The notes: a model not told the origin generated them from the sequence alone. A DNA stretch of 64,000 bases from Thermococcus litoralis DSM 5473 (GCF_000246985.2 NC_022084.1:367994-431993), one strand, 5' to 3'; counted from the first letter of the stretch, positions 37,983-47,320 are shown. Program-made: numbers and translations.

Positions 37983-38456
37983 TCCCGTATCACGTTTAGC
38001 TTTTCCTTTTTTGGGTTTTCTTTCTTCTGGTGGGCCAGTTTTGATGTTAAGGCTCTAAGGTTGCTCTGGAAGCCTTTAGTAACTGAAAGTTACTATCAGA
38101 CAGAGAGTTATAAAATTTTGAGGTTTTTGTAACGAAATTTTTTCGGAATTTTGAGCGGAAGCTCCTCAGGAATCCTTTGATATTTTCTCCTCATGAAAAT
38201 TCGACCATTTTTAGTTCAAAGTGTTTTTATTAGCTTATTTTTGGTTTAGGCTTTTGTTTTGTCTCTGGAAGTCTTGTGAACATTTTTGTGCATGAAAGAA
38301 AAGTAGTAGGTTCAGGTGAGTGAGTGCTTTGAAGTCTTTTCTAGTGGCTTGGATTCGAGCCTTCTTATGGCTGTTTTATTGACCCTTTGTGGAAAGGCTT
38401 ATAAATTTCAAGCTCTCTAATAGTTTTGTAGGGGATTTAAAGGAAAATTCGCCCCT
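37983..38456 (+). other. CRISPR leader region
   Basis: 474 bases without a gene, AT-rich and rich in T runs on the plus strand, between thiDN and the first CRISPR repeat. A TATA box (GCTTATAAATTTC, about 38397-38409) lies some 55 bases before the first repeat and would start the pre-crRNA. The last 60 bases (TAGTTTTGTAGGGGATTTAAAGG) abut the array. The intact repeats at this side and the decayed repeats at the other fix the polarity as leader left, transcription rightward. No open frame or RNA gene recognised in the rest. Confidence 0.75.
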
Positions 38457-40753
38457 GTTCCAATAAGACTTTAAAAGAATTGAAATTAGAAAGAAAAGAG
38501 GTCAGTGATTTTGTTTCAAGTATAAGTTCCAATAAGACTTTAAAAGAATTGAAATATATTAAAGATTCCCCTACCGTTAACCCGTCTAAAAGTTCCAATA
38601 AGACTTTAAAAGAATTGAAATTCATTAGCCAGATAGACACCATAGAACACCTAAAAACGTTCCAATAAGACTTTAAAAGAATTGAAATGAATTCGAAGTT
38701 TTAGTCGTAAAAGACAAAGAAGAAGGTTCCAATAAGACTTTAAAAGAATTGAAATTCAACGAACCAACACCATACACCACGAACGTACCCCTGTTCCAAT
38801 AAGACTTTAAAAGAATTGAAATCACGTGATAACATAGTCCCCGCGGCGGGGTCGTTAAATAGTTCCAATAAGACTTTAAAAGAATTGAAATTTTCCATAC
38901 AGTTGACCGGGAATTCCCCCTTATGTTAGGTTCCAATAAGACTTTAAAAGAATTGAAATTTTCTCGAAATTGATTTTTAAGCCCACGTGGGCGTAGTAAG
39001 TTCCAATAAGACTTTAAAAGAATTGAAATAATAAATTCTACTACTTCGTCAAGTACATTTTACAAGTTCCAATAAGACTTTAAAAGAATTGAAATCGAAT
39101 TTTCGGGCGTATTCTTCTATTAGCTCTATCACTGTTCCAATAAGACTTTAAAAGAATTGAAATTATTTTATGGCAGTGACTTAATAAGCGTTAGGTTTTG
39201 CCGGAAGTTCCAATAAGACTTTAAAAGAATTGAAATTGATAAACCCCCCTGTATTTGCCGCCCCGAACCGGTGGTTCCAATAAGACTTTAAAAGAATTGA
39301 AATTAAAATACATTGACCTAGAACTTTTAAGCATGCTAGAAAAGTTCCAATAAGACTTTAAAAGAATTGAAATAAAATAACGGGGTTCACGTGAATGTTT
39401 AGCCCCTTTTGTTCCAATAAGACTTTAAAAGAATTGAAATATTGCACCCGTATTATTTCCCTTTGTGTCGTCCATGCTTCGTTCCAATAAGACTTTAAAA
39501 GAATTGAAATTTATTTAACCCATTTAAACCCATTTAATACGGCTTTTCGTTCCAATAAGACTTTAAAAGAATTGAAATATGGGTGCCGGGAATCAATGAA
39601 AACTTAAAAATCCAGTTCCAATAAGACTTTAAAAGAATTGAAATTTAGAATAGTGTACACTTTTTAACTAAAAAATGAACGGTTCCAATAAGACTTTAAA
39701 AGAATTGAAATAGCGACTTCTCAATGGACACGCCCGTCGCGAGGTTCGTGTTCCAATAAGACTTTAAAAGAATTGAAATCACTACTTCGGTCACTTGATC
39801 AGAGAGCCATTCTGCAAGTTCCAATAAGACTTTAAAAGAATTGAAATGTGTTTTTGCGATGTATTCAATCTTCATGCGAGTAAATGAGGAAAAGTTCCAA
39901 TAAGACTTTAAAAGAATTGAAATACTATCCCGCTTTGTGAGGTTTTAGACGCTACGAACTGTTCCAGTTCCAATAAGACTTTAAAAGAATTGAAATTCAT
40001 GAAACTCATCACCATAATGAAACTTAGTTTCATTGTTCCAATAAGACTTTAAAAGAATTGAAATTTCACTTTAACCACCACTTGATGCCTAACCTCTTTA
40101 CGTTCCAATAAGACTTTAAAAGAATTGAAATCCCATTACCCCTCCTTTGAATGTCACGCTCTCGAAGGGTTTTGGTTCCAATAAGACTTTAAAAGAATTG
40201 AAATAATTTCATTAAGGTTCTCATCGTATTTTTTGATAATAAGTTCCAATAAGACTTTAAAAGAATTGAAATAAGTCCTTTTGCTAATGCGATAGCTTCG
40301 TTTACCTTCTCGTTCCAATAAGACTTTAAAAGAATTGAAATTTTTTTTGTTAATTCCCTGAAGATAATTGGGATATTACCACCCGTTCCAATAAGACTTT
40401 AAAAGAATTGAAATAACCTCAATTGCTTGTTTTATTCCTTTCCTAAATTGCGTTCCAATAAGACTTTAAAAGAATTGAAATTAGAACTTATGAAAGCTAT
40501 GTAATTGAAGAGCAGAAAGAGTTCCAATAAGACTTTAAAAGAATTGAAATCAGTAAACTTAACCACGTGTTGAATGTTCTTTTTAATGTTCCAATAAGAC
40601 TTTAAAAGAATTGAAATAGCCCTTTCCCCTAACATCCGCTACCTTTTTGCCCAAATGTTCCAATAAGACTTTAAAAGAATTGAAAGTTTCGATGCCCTTA
40701 ACGTAACTCCCCTCTATTACGGGGTTCCAATAAGACTTTAAAAGAATTGAAAG
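38457..40753 (+). CRISPR. CRISPR array, 34 canonical 30-bp repeats
   Basis: Repeats begin GTTCCAATAAGAC and end AAAAGAATTGAAAT, a Thermococcales-type repeat linked to type I/III systems. 34 copies start at 38457 and recur every 66-76 bases to 40724. The last two (40657, 40724) end in GAAAG instead of GAAAT. The 33 spacers between them are 36-46 bases, mostly 36-40, with longer ones of 43 and 46 in the older half. The 43-base spacer at 39924-39966 ends with GTTCCA, a copy of the first six repeat bases. No cas gene lies within the window, so interference proteins must be supplied from elsewhere. Confidence 0.98.
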
Positions 40754-40791
40754 AGTGGAACTTTCGGGGGTTCCTGGACTGCTGTAATAAT

Positions 40792-40828
40792 GTTCCAATA
40801 AAACTTCAAAAAGCTCTTTTGTTCCAAT
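40792..40828 (+). repeat. Decayed terminal CRISPR repeats
   Basis: After a 38-base spacer (40754-40791) comes GTTCCAATAAAACTTCAAAA, a repeat with substitutions that loses the family pattern after about 20 bases. Directly behind it, at 40821, GTTCCAAT starts again and fades. These mark the trailer end and the oldest part of the array. Confidence 0.75.
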
Positions 40829-40957
40829 CTTCTGCCATGCAGTTGAACGTTTGTCACATGAATTGGGAAAAATTTCTTGGCAATACTCAATATAGACGAA
40901 AAATATTCCGTAAAATTTATATTCTGTCGATGAATATTCACAGTTGAGGTAGTCAAA

Positions 40958-41122
40958 ATGTACGAGCTTATGAACTTGTCTACTGGCGAAATTATTAGGA
41001 CGGGTGAAAATTTAGAGGAGCTACTTCAAGACTTGCCAGAAGGGTTTTATGAGATAAAAGAACATGGAGAATTTGTGAGGTTTTATAGTACAACTAAACC
41101 CGAGCACCAGTGCTGGATTTGA
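40958..41122 (+). CDS. 54-residue protein next to the CRISPR trailer
   Basis: ATG 40958 behind GAGGTAGTCAAA encodes MYELMNLSTGEIIRTGEN and continues to EHQCWI-stop. Alternating strands and acidic helices (NLEELLQDLPEGFYEIKEH) look like a small folded domain. A TATA-like TTTATATTC at about 40916-40924 lies 35-40 bases upstream. Composition and the clean promoter-to-stop layout support a real gene. Family not recognised; being next to CRISPR does not prove a role in it. Confidence 0.6.
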   Translation: MYELMNLSTGEIIRTGENLEELLQDLPEGFYEIKEHGEFVRFYSTTKPEHQCWI

Positions 41123-41161
41123 GACTTTTTTTAATTTTTGAAAAATAACAAAGACATAAAA

Positions 41162-42319
41162 CTAAAGAACCTTTCTTAGAATTTCCCTCAGATCCTTTAG
41201 AAACTCCTCAAGGTGCTCTCTCTTTACGTGGGGCATCATAACGATTCTTATGTACCCTCTATGGGCACTTATTCCCCAGCCTCTAGCTTTAAGTTCCCCC
41301 TCAAGTTTCTTAAGCTTCTTGGAGCCGAAGGAAACTATGTTCAGCATTGGCTCCCTTATTAGGTACACCCCATCTAGAGCCTTTATCTGCTCTGCAAACC
41401 AGTATGCATTTTCCATAGCTTCCTTAACGACTCTCTTGTATCCTTCAAAGCCCAGATGCTTTAGGAGAGCCCAAACGGCTATTGCATTAGCTCCAGGCCT
41501 AGTGCCAGTTATTGTAGCTTGAAATATTTGTCCGCCAGCTAAGTATGGCGCTAGAACGTTTATAGCGTCCATGTACTTTTTCTTCCTAAAAACTATCCCA
41601 CCGGCTGGAATTGGAGCCATGCCCATTTTATGTGGGTCTATGGTAACGCTCTGTACGCCTTTGAGCTTGAAGTCAAAATCTGGCAACTCATAACCTAGAG
41701 CTTTTGCGAAAGGTATCACAAACCCACCAAAGGCTGCATCAACGTGAAGGGGAATCCCGTAATCTACGGCAATATCTGAAAGAGAGGGAATGTCATCCAC
41801 AACACCTAACCCGGTTGTACCGGCAATTCCAACTATCCCAATAGTGCTGTCGGTTATCTTGCTCTCAACATCTTTAACATTAACAGAATAGTCCTCATTA
41901 AGCTCAGCCCAAACTAGTTTTACTCTCAGCAGATCACTCGCCTTTAGAAAAGAGAAGTGGGCACTTTTTGGGAGAATTAATTCGGGATTCTCAACATCAG
42001 ATATATTGCGAAAAGCCCTAACAGCCAAGATATTCGCCTCGGTACCACCGCTTACTATGTTGCCATAGGCTTTCTTCAGGTGCAAAAGTTCTCCAAGCAT
42101 CTGAACGGCTTCTTCCTCAATCTTTTTGCTCCCTTTGTGCAGTCCAGGATCGCCTAAGTTTCTGTCTATGTATTTTTGAATTATCTTTTGAGCAAGCGGA
42201 TGAGGGTAAGTGCACATTGACCCTAAAATCTTACCTGAATTAAAAGTCAAGTCGATTTTGAACCTCTCCTCAAGTTCAGCAAGTACTTCCTCTTCGTTCA
42301 TTCCTTCCTTTGGAATCAT
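41162..42319 (-). CDS. mfnA: PLP-dependent L-tyrosine/L-aspartate decarboxylase
   Basis: 385 residues, group II decarboxylase fold. GGTEANILAVRAFRN and HVDAAFGGFVIPF (Asp194 pairs with the pyridine nitrogen) lead to SVTIDPHKMGMAPIP with the PLP lysine at 231. In Thermococcales the relative I recall, TK1814, is an aspartate decarboxylase providing beta-alanine for coenzyme A; in methanogens MfnA makes tyramine. Here the CoA role is favoured, with CoaBC encoded in the same window. GGTGGGAGC precedes the ATG. Confidence 0.92.
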   Translation of the reverse strand: MIPKEGMNEEEVLAELEERFKIDLTFNSGKILGSMCTYPHPLAQKIIQKYIDRNLGDPGLHKGSKKIEEEAVQMLGELLHLKKAYGNIVSGGTEANILAVRAFRNISDVENPELILPKSAHFSFLKASDLLRVKLVWAELNEDYSVNVKDVESKITDSTIGIVGIAGTTGLGVVDDIPSLSDIAVDYGIPLHVDAAFGGFVIPFAKALGYELPDFDFKLKGVQSVTIDPHKMGMAPIPAGGIVFRKKKYMDAINVLAPYLAGGQIFQATITGTRPGANAIAVWALLKHLGFEGYKRVVKEAMENAYWFAEQIKALDGVYLIREPMLNIVSFGSKKLKKLEGELKARGWGISAHRGYIRIVMMPHVKREHLEEFLKDLREILRKVL

Positions 42320-42363
42320 GCTCCCACCAGTCTAGACTTATCGGCATAGCATTTAAGCTTTTG

Positions 42364-43542
42364 TTACTCGCCTCTTATGTGGGATAAATAAAGCCTGAAG
42401 AACTGGGGTGTGGTTATGGCTGTTAGCATCGAGACTATGACAACAGTGGCAAAGAGGCTCTGGTCTATTAACCCTTCTTCAATCCCGAACTTTAATATGG
42501 CAAGCTCCAAGCTACCTCTTCCACCCATACCAATGCCAACCAGCGTCGCTGATTTCCAATCGAATCCAAACGCCTTCATTCCCAATCCACAGCCAAGAAG
42601 CTTTCCTAAAACCGCAGCCAGGTAAAGAAGGACTATCAAAGCAATGCTGAGCTCACTGAGGGATGGATTAAACATTAACCCCACATAAATGAAGAATAGG
42701 GGTATGAAGAACTCTGTAAGAACCACCTGCAGGTCTCCAATGAGTTCGTTAAGCTTTATCTTGCTTAGTACAAGCGGATCTCTCCTCTCCCTGAGCCTGC
42801 TTATTGTTAAACCTGCAAGATAAGCGCCGATTATCTGATGCAAGCCAACTCTTTCCGCCACTATTGCCAAGAGGAATGTAAGAATTATCGTGAAGGTAAA
42901 GAATATGTTGAGGTTCCTCAATATGCTGTAAAACCTCACAGAACGCTTGAAAATGTATTCTGAAAGCAAGAGAACCACTGTTATGAATATGGCTATTTTA
43001 ATCGTCAAGATAACAAGGGGAAAGAGTGCAAGCTCGCCTTTTGTCATCGCCGTTATTATACCAATTAGATAAACGGCCATTATGTCATCGGCAAAGGCGG
43101 CTCCCATCAATATCGATGAGATTTCCTTCCTAACCCTCGATTTCAGCAATACTCCGCTTGTTACCTCAATTGCGGTATTCCCCAAAGTCACTCCCACAAA
43201 GATAGCAGCGGCTAAGCCCTTTCCAAAGAAGTAAACCGTTGAAAAGCCAAAAAGGAATGAAAATGCAACACCTAAACCAGCTACCGAAATTGCTTTTGCT
43301 TTGTTGGAGGCAATTGATGAAAAGTTGCTCGTGAGACCCATATAAAGCATCATCATTAAAAGGCCAAACTCGGATAGAACTTTTAATGGCTCGGAAGGAG
43401 AGATAACGTTGAGAAGAAACGGTCCAAGTATCATTCCAGTAAGTATGTGGGCAATTATAGGGTGGATTTCTTTCTTTTCGAAAAGCCACTCCAACGTCTT
43501 TGCAAAGACCAGAAGAATGGAAAGGTCGAGGATGTACTCCAC
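42364..43542 (-). CDS. Cation:proton antiporter (CPA2/KefB type)
   Basis: 392 residues, about twelve helices. LTGMILGPFLLNV is the family helix near the N-terminus, GNTAIEVTSGVLLKSR and AAFADDIMAVYLIG carry the paired acidic ion-binding residues, and IGMGGRGSLELAILKFG is the conserved later loop. No TrkA-N regulatory domain. Starts 1 base from the DUF131 stop, so the two form one unit. Confidence 0.9.
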   Translation of the reverse strand: MEYILDLSILLVFAKTLEWLFEKKEIHPIIAHILTGMILGPFLLNVISPSEPLKVLSEFGLLMMMLYMGLTSNFSSIASNKAKAISVAGLGVAFSFLFGFSTVYFFGKGLAAAIFVGVTLGNTAIEVTSGVLLKSRVRKEISSILMGAAFADDIMAVYLIGIITAMTKGELALFPLVILTIKIAIFITVVLLLSEYIFKRSVRFYSILRNLNIFFTFTIILTFLLAIVAERVGLHQIIGAYLAGLTISRLRERRDPLVLSKIKLNELIGDLQVVLTEFFIPLFFIYVGLMFNPSLSELSIALIVLLYLAAVLGKLLGCGLGMKAFGFDWKSATLVGIGMGGRGSLELAILKFGIEEGLIDQSLFATVVIVSMLTAITTPQFFRLYLSHIRGE

Positions 43543-43543
43543 T

Positions 43544-43789
43544 TCATACCCTCCTGCTCAGCAAAGCTCCTATTATCCACAAGAGCATTAGAAAGATTGC
43601 GAGTATCATTGCCAAGGTGGCCCCTCTGCTCGTACCAAAGACTATCGGGATGGGGCCAATCATTATCACTCCCCCGCCCTCAACATCAGCTTCCCCAGAC
43701 GATGCCGCCATTAAAGTCCCTATGAATATCAGCATGAAACCTATGAATATTAATCCCATTCCTGCCAGTACAAGTAGCTCTCCCTTCAT
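43544..43789 (-). CDS. DUF131/TIGR00304 family small membrane protein
   Basis: 81 residues with two hydrophobic helices separated by an extracytoplasmic-type loop containing EGGGVIMIGPIPIVFGTS, the family signature. Function unknown, restricted to archaea. Co-transcribed with the antiporter that follows 1 base later, suggesting an accessory subunit. Confidence 0.85.
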   Translation of the reverse strand: MKGELLVLAGMGLIFIGFMLIFIGTLMAASSGEADVEGGGVIMIGPIPIVFGTSRGATLAMILAIFLMLLWIIGALLSRRV

Positions 43790-43866
43790 GGCCCCTCATG
43801 GAAAACTACGCTTAGAGTTTTTAAGCTTTAACGCTAAAGTTATTAAAGGGGGAGGGAAGTTAGCTT

Positions 43867-44559
43867 ATGCTTGTGATTGTTGATCTTGATGATACCCTCT
43901 GCAACACATGGGAAGCCGCAAGATGGAGTGTTCTAAGGCTCTTACCCCATTTAATTAGGAAAAGAAAGTTTAAGGCGCTCCTCTACATCCTTACCCAGAG
44001 ATACAAAGAGCTGGAGCAGTCAAGAGAACTGCATCTCCTCGATTTAGATGAACTCGTTGAGAACTTTATGGAAAGGATCTATCAAAAAATCTCGGAAGAT
44101 GACCTTAGGGAAATGTTTGAACTTGTTGATAGAACATTTTTCTCGAATTTAAAGCTTTACCCAGATGCCATTGAGTTCTTAAAGGGTTTAAAAGAGATGA
44201 ACGCGAAGGTTGTTTTAGTAACGGATTCTTCCTCTGAGTGGCAGAGAAAGAAGCTGGAGTACCTCAACTTGAAGCAATACTTTGATCACCTCATAATAAG
44301 TGGAGAAACCGGACACAGCAAGCTTGAACCATATAATTTTATACTTGCAAAGAGAAGGTTCCCTAGGGAAAATGAGATCTATGTAGTGGGAGACAGAGAC
44401 GATACAGACATGAGGGGAGGGAAAGAGATAGGCGCAACGACGATTCTCGTAAGACGAGGCTACTTCAAGTCCCTCTTGCCAAAACATGCCGATTATGTAG
44501 TTAAGGATCTCAGAGAGGCACTAGAGGTGATAAAGAATGAGCATAAAAAGCGAACTTAA
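43867..44559 (+). CDS. HAD-superfamily hydrolase
   Basis: 230 residues. Motif I VIVDLDDTLCNTW gives the nucleophile Asp and acid/base Asp, VVLVTDSSSEW is motif II, the Lys of motif III lies in GHSKLEPYNF, and VVGDRDDTDMRGGKEIGAT is motif IV. A helical cap (about 20-95) makes it subtype I, like phosphoglycolate phosphatase or nucleotidases. Substrate unknown. Overlaps the next gene by 23 bases. Confidence 0.88.
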   Translation: MLVIVDLDDTLCNTWEAARWSVLRLLPHLIRKRKFKALLYILTQRYKELEQSRELHLLDLDELVENFMERIYQKISEDDLREMFELVDRTFFSNLKLYPDAIEFLKGLKEMNAKVVLVTDSSSEWQRKKLEYLNLKQYFDHLIISGETGHSKLEPYNFILAKRRFPRENEIYVVGDRDDTDMRGGKEIGATTILVRRGYFKSLLPKHADYVVKDLREALEVIKNEHKKRT

Positions 44560-45157
44560 GAGAAAAGCATTACATCTCACTGGGCTTATTGTCCCGTTGA
44601 TCTATTTGATATTTGGACAAAAAGCAGCAATAGGATTTGTCGCATTTGCATTGATAATCTTCCTAATCCTAGAACCCTTTAGGATAGTTGAAGAGCTAAG
44701 AGACAAGGTAAAGAGAAAACTCGGGATTTATGTCAGAGATGAAGTAATAGCTCTCGTAGAGCGAGAACTGGACGCAATTTCAAGGGAACACGAGAGGCAC
44801 TCGATCGGGGCGCACATATACTTCACAGCTGCAGCATTAATAATAGTCTGCTTTTTCCCAAGGGATATAGCCATAGGTGCCATAACGGTGGCAACACTTG
44901 GAGATGCTATTGCAGCGATAGTGGGCAAACCCTTGGGAAAACACAGGTTTAAAAACGGAAAAAGCGTAGAGGGAAGCTTGGCCTACTTTTTAAGCGCTTT
45001 CTTGATACTCTTTCTTTTAATAGACCTTCCCCATGCTTTTGTAGGGGCTTTAGCGGGAATGCTGGCAGAATTTTATGAGTTGCCCCCAGATGACAACTTT
45101 TCAAACCAACTTGCCGTAGCGTTTGCAATATACTTGTTCAGAAAGGTCGTCTTTTGA
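44537..45157 (+). CDS. Dolichol/polyprenol kinase-like membrane protein (CTP-dependent)
   Basis: 206 residues, about six membrane segments, with KRKALHLTGLIVPLIYLIF and the cytidylyltransferase-type signature ATLGDAIAAIVGKPLGKHRFKNGKSVEGSLA. This pattern is shared by SEC59/DGK1/VTE5 kinases that use CTP and by archaeal relatives. A role in lipid-carrier or archaeal lipid recycling is likely. Overlaps the HAD gene, so a two-gene operon handling phosphorylated lipids is possible. Confidence 0.8.
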   Translation: MSIKSELKRKALHLTGLIVPLIYLIFGQKAAIGFVAFALIIFLILEPFRIVEELRDKVKRKLGIYVRDEVIALVERELDAISREHERHSIGAHIYFTAAALIIVCFFPRDIAIGAITVATLGDAIAAIVGKPLGKHRFKNGKSVEGSLAYFLSAFLILFLLIDLPHAFVGALAGMLAEFYELPPDDNFSNQLAVAFAIYLFRKVVF

Positions 45158-45202
45158 GAATGGGCAAATCTATTCACCAGGAGTAATACGGGAGCGGGAG
45201 CA

Positions 45203-45243
45203 TAAATATTTATATATCTTTCCCACTATCACTCTTAGTGATA
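45203..45243 (+). promoter_or_regulatory. Promoter with Thermococcales glycolytic motif (TrmBL1/Tgr site)
   Basis: A TATA element (ATTTATATATC, about 45206-45217) is followed by TATCAC-TCTTA-GTGATA at 45227-45243, an exact TATCAC-N5-GTGATA palindrome. This is the known binding motif of TrmBL1/Tgr. Lying downstream of TATA at the transcription start, it should repress the glucanotransferase gene when maltodextrins are absent; sites upstream of TATA activate gluconeogenic genes instead. Confidence 0.92.
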
Positions 45244-45264
45244 ACAATTTATGGAGGTGCAGGA

Positions 45265-47244
45265 ATGGAAAGAATAAACTTCATATTTGGCATCCACAAT
45301 CATCAGCCATTGGGCAACTTCGGCTGGGTGTTTGAGGAAGCGTATAACCGCTCTTACAGGCCTTTTATGGAGATTTTAGAGGAATTCCCAGAGATGAAAG
45401 TAAACGTTCACTTCAGCGGACCGCTTTTGGAATGGATCGAAGAAAACAAACCAGATTATCTCGATCTTCTTAGATCCCTCATAAAAAGGGGACAACTTGA
45501 GATCGTTGTGGCGGGATTTTATGAACCAGTGTTAGCGGCCATTCCAAAAGAAGACAGATTGGTTCAGATAGAAATGCTAAAGGATTACGCAAGAAAGCTC
45601 GGCTATGATGCAAAAGGTGTGTGGCTCACAGAGAGGGTATGGCAGCCGGAACTGGTAAAGTCGCTTAGAGAGGCTGGAATCGAGTACGTAGTCGTTGATG
45701 ATTATCACTTCATGAGTGCTGGATTGAGCAAAGAAGAACTCTTCTGGCCGTACTATACGGAAGACGGTGGAGAAGTCATAACAGTGTTCCCAATAGATGA
45801 AAAATTGCGCTATTTGATACCCTTCCGTCCGGTTAAGAAAACCATCGAGTACTTAGAAAGCCTTACAAGTGATGACCCCTCAAAGGTAGCTGTGTTCCAT
45901 GACGACGGCGAAAAGTTCGGAGTATGGCCGGGCACTTATGAATGGGTCTATGAAAAAGGATGGCTTAGAGAGTTTTTTGATGCAATTACAAGCAACGAAA
46001 AGATCAACCTCATGACTTACAGCGAGTATTTAAGTAAGTTCACTCCAAGAGGACTTGTGTACCTCCCAATAGCATCATACTTTGAGATGAGCGAATGGTC
46101 TCTACCAGCAAAGCAGGCAAAGCTCTTCGTAGAGTTTGTAGAACAGCTAAAGGAAGAGGGGAAGTTTGAAAAGTACCGCGTCTTTGTCAGGGGAGGTATA
46201 TGGAAGAACTTCTTCTTCAAATATCCAGAGAGCAACTTTATGCACAAAAGAATGCTCATGGTAAGCAAAGCCGTGAGAGATAACCCCGAAGCTAGAAAAT
46301 ACATTCTCAAAGCACAGTGCAATGACGCATATTGGCACGGCGTCTTTGGAGGAATTTATCTGCCTCACTTGAGAAGAACTGTGTGGGAGAACATAATAAA
46401 AGCCCAAAGATACCTAAAGCCAGAAAACAAAATCCTTGATGTTGATTTTGATGGAAGAGCGGAGATTATGGTTGAAAACGATGGCTTTATTGCCACGATA
46501 AAGCCCCATTACGGGGGCAGCATTTTTGAACTAAGCTCCAAGAGAAAGGCCGTGAACTACAACGACGTGCTTCCGAGAAGATGGGAACACTACCATGAAG
46601 TTCCAGAAGCCACCAAGCCAGAGAAAGAAAGCGAAGAAGGGATTGCAAGCATACACGAGCTTGGAAAACAAATTCCAGAAGAGATAAGGAGGGAACTTGC
46701 CTATGACTGGCAGCTGAGGGCTATCTTGCAAGACCACTTCATCAAACCAGAAGAAACTCTCGACAACTATCGCCTTGTAAAGTACCACGAGCTCGGTGAC
46801 TTTGTAAATCAGCCCTACGAGTATGAGATGATAGAAAACGGAGTAAAGCTGTGGCGTGAAGGAGGCGTTTATGCAGAGGAAAAAATCCCTGCAAGAGTAG
46901 AGAAGAAAATAGAACTAACGGAAGACGGCTTCATTGCAAAGTACAGAGTCTTGCTTGAAAAACCCTACAAAGCTCTCTTCGGAGTAGAGATTAACCTAGC
47001 AGTACACAGCGTTATGGAAAAGCCAGAAGAGTTTGAAGCAAAAGAGTTTGAAGTGAATGACCCATACGGCATTGGAAAAGTCAGGATAGAGCTCGACAAG
47101 GCTGCAAAGGTTTGGAAGTTCCCGATAAAAACGCTCAGCCAGAGTGAGGCCGGATGGGACTTCATACAGCAGGGAGTAAGCTATACAATGCTTTTCCCAA
47201 TCGAAAAGGAGTTAGAGTTCACGGTAAGGTTCAGGGAGCTTTGA
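45265..47244 (+). CDS. 4-alpha-glucanotransferase, GH57
   Basis: 659 residues from ATG 45265 (GGAGGTGCAG site); the frame is open from 45238. Transfers maltosyl units between alpha-1,4-glucans. The (beta/alpha)7 barrel begins FIFGIHNHQPLGNFGWVF. The nucleophile is Glu123 in WLTERVWQPEL and the acid is Asp214 in VFHDDGEKFG, the numbering I recall for the crystallised Thermococcus litoralis enzyme. A helical segment and a C-terminal beta-sandwich follow. Expression is controlled by the TATCAC-N5-GTGATA site upstream. Confidence 0.97.
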   Translation: MERINFIFGIHNHQPLGNFGWVFEEAYNRSYRPFMEILEEFPEMKVNVHFSGPLLEWIEENKPDYLDLLRSLIKRGQLEIVVAGFYEPVLAAIPKEDRLVQIEMLKDYARKLGYDAKGVWLTERVWQPELVKSLREAGIEYVVVDDYHFMSAGLSKEELFWPYYTEDGGEVITVFPIDEKLRYLIPFRPVKKTIEYLESLTSDDPSKVAVFHDDGEKFGVWPGTYEWVYEKGWLREFFDAITSNEKINLMTYSEYLSKFTPRGLVYLPIASYFEMSEWSLPAKQAKLFVEFVEQLKEEGKFEKYRVFVRGGIWKNFFFKYPESNFMHKRMLMVSKAVRDNPEARKYILKAQCNDAYWHGVFGGIYLPHLRRTVWENIIKAQRYLKPENKILDVDFDGRAEIMVENDGFIATIKPHYGGSIFELSSKRKAVNYNDVLPRRWEHYHEVPEATKPEKESEEGIASIHELGKQIPEEIRRELAYDWQLRAILQDHFIKPEETLDNYRLVKYHELGDFVNQPYEYEMIENGVKLWREGGVYAEEKIPARVEKKIELTEDGFIAKYRVLLEKPYKALFGVEINLAVHSVMEKPEEFEAKEFEVNDPYGIGKVRIELDKAAKVWKFPIKTLSQSEAGWDFIQQGVSYTMLFPIEKELEFTVRFREL

Positions 47245-47261
47245 CCTTTCTTTTCTATTAT

Positions 47262-47320
47262 ACCTCAGATAGGGAGGCCTCCATCATCCATCAGGGCCCG
47301 AAAGGTTCTTCATCATCGGT
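47262..47320 (-). ncRNA. Probable C/D-box guide RNA overlapping the ttuA 3' end
   Basis: On the minus strand: box C GATGATGA (47317-47310), then AGAACCTTTCGGGCC, box D' CTGA, spacer TGG, box C' ATGATGG, then AGGCCTCCCTAT, and box D CTGA (47268-47265). Box order, the 3-base D'-C' spacer and the 12-base second guide are typical of Thermococcales 2'-O-methylation guides. The first guide interval is longer than usual (15). The 5' half overlaps the last codons of ttuA. Targets would be RNAs containing GGCCCGAAAGG or AUAGGGAGGCC; not checked. Confidence 0.5.

Noticed and set aside
38437-40798. Open frames across the CRISPR array
   Set aside because: Their repeated NSFKVLLE/ILLKSYWN segments are just translated CRISPR repeats, not proteins.
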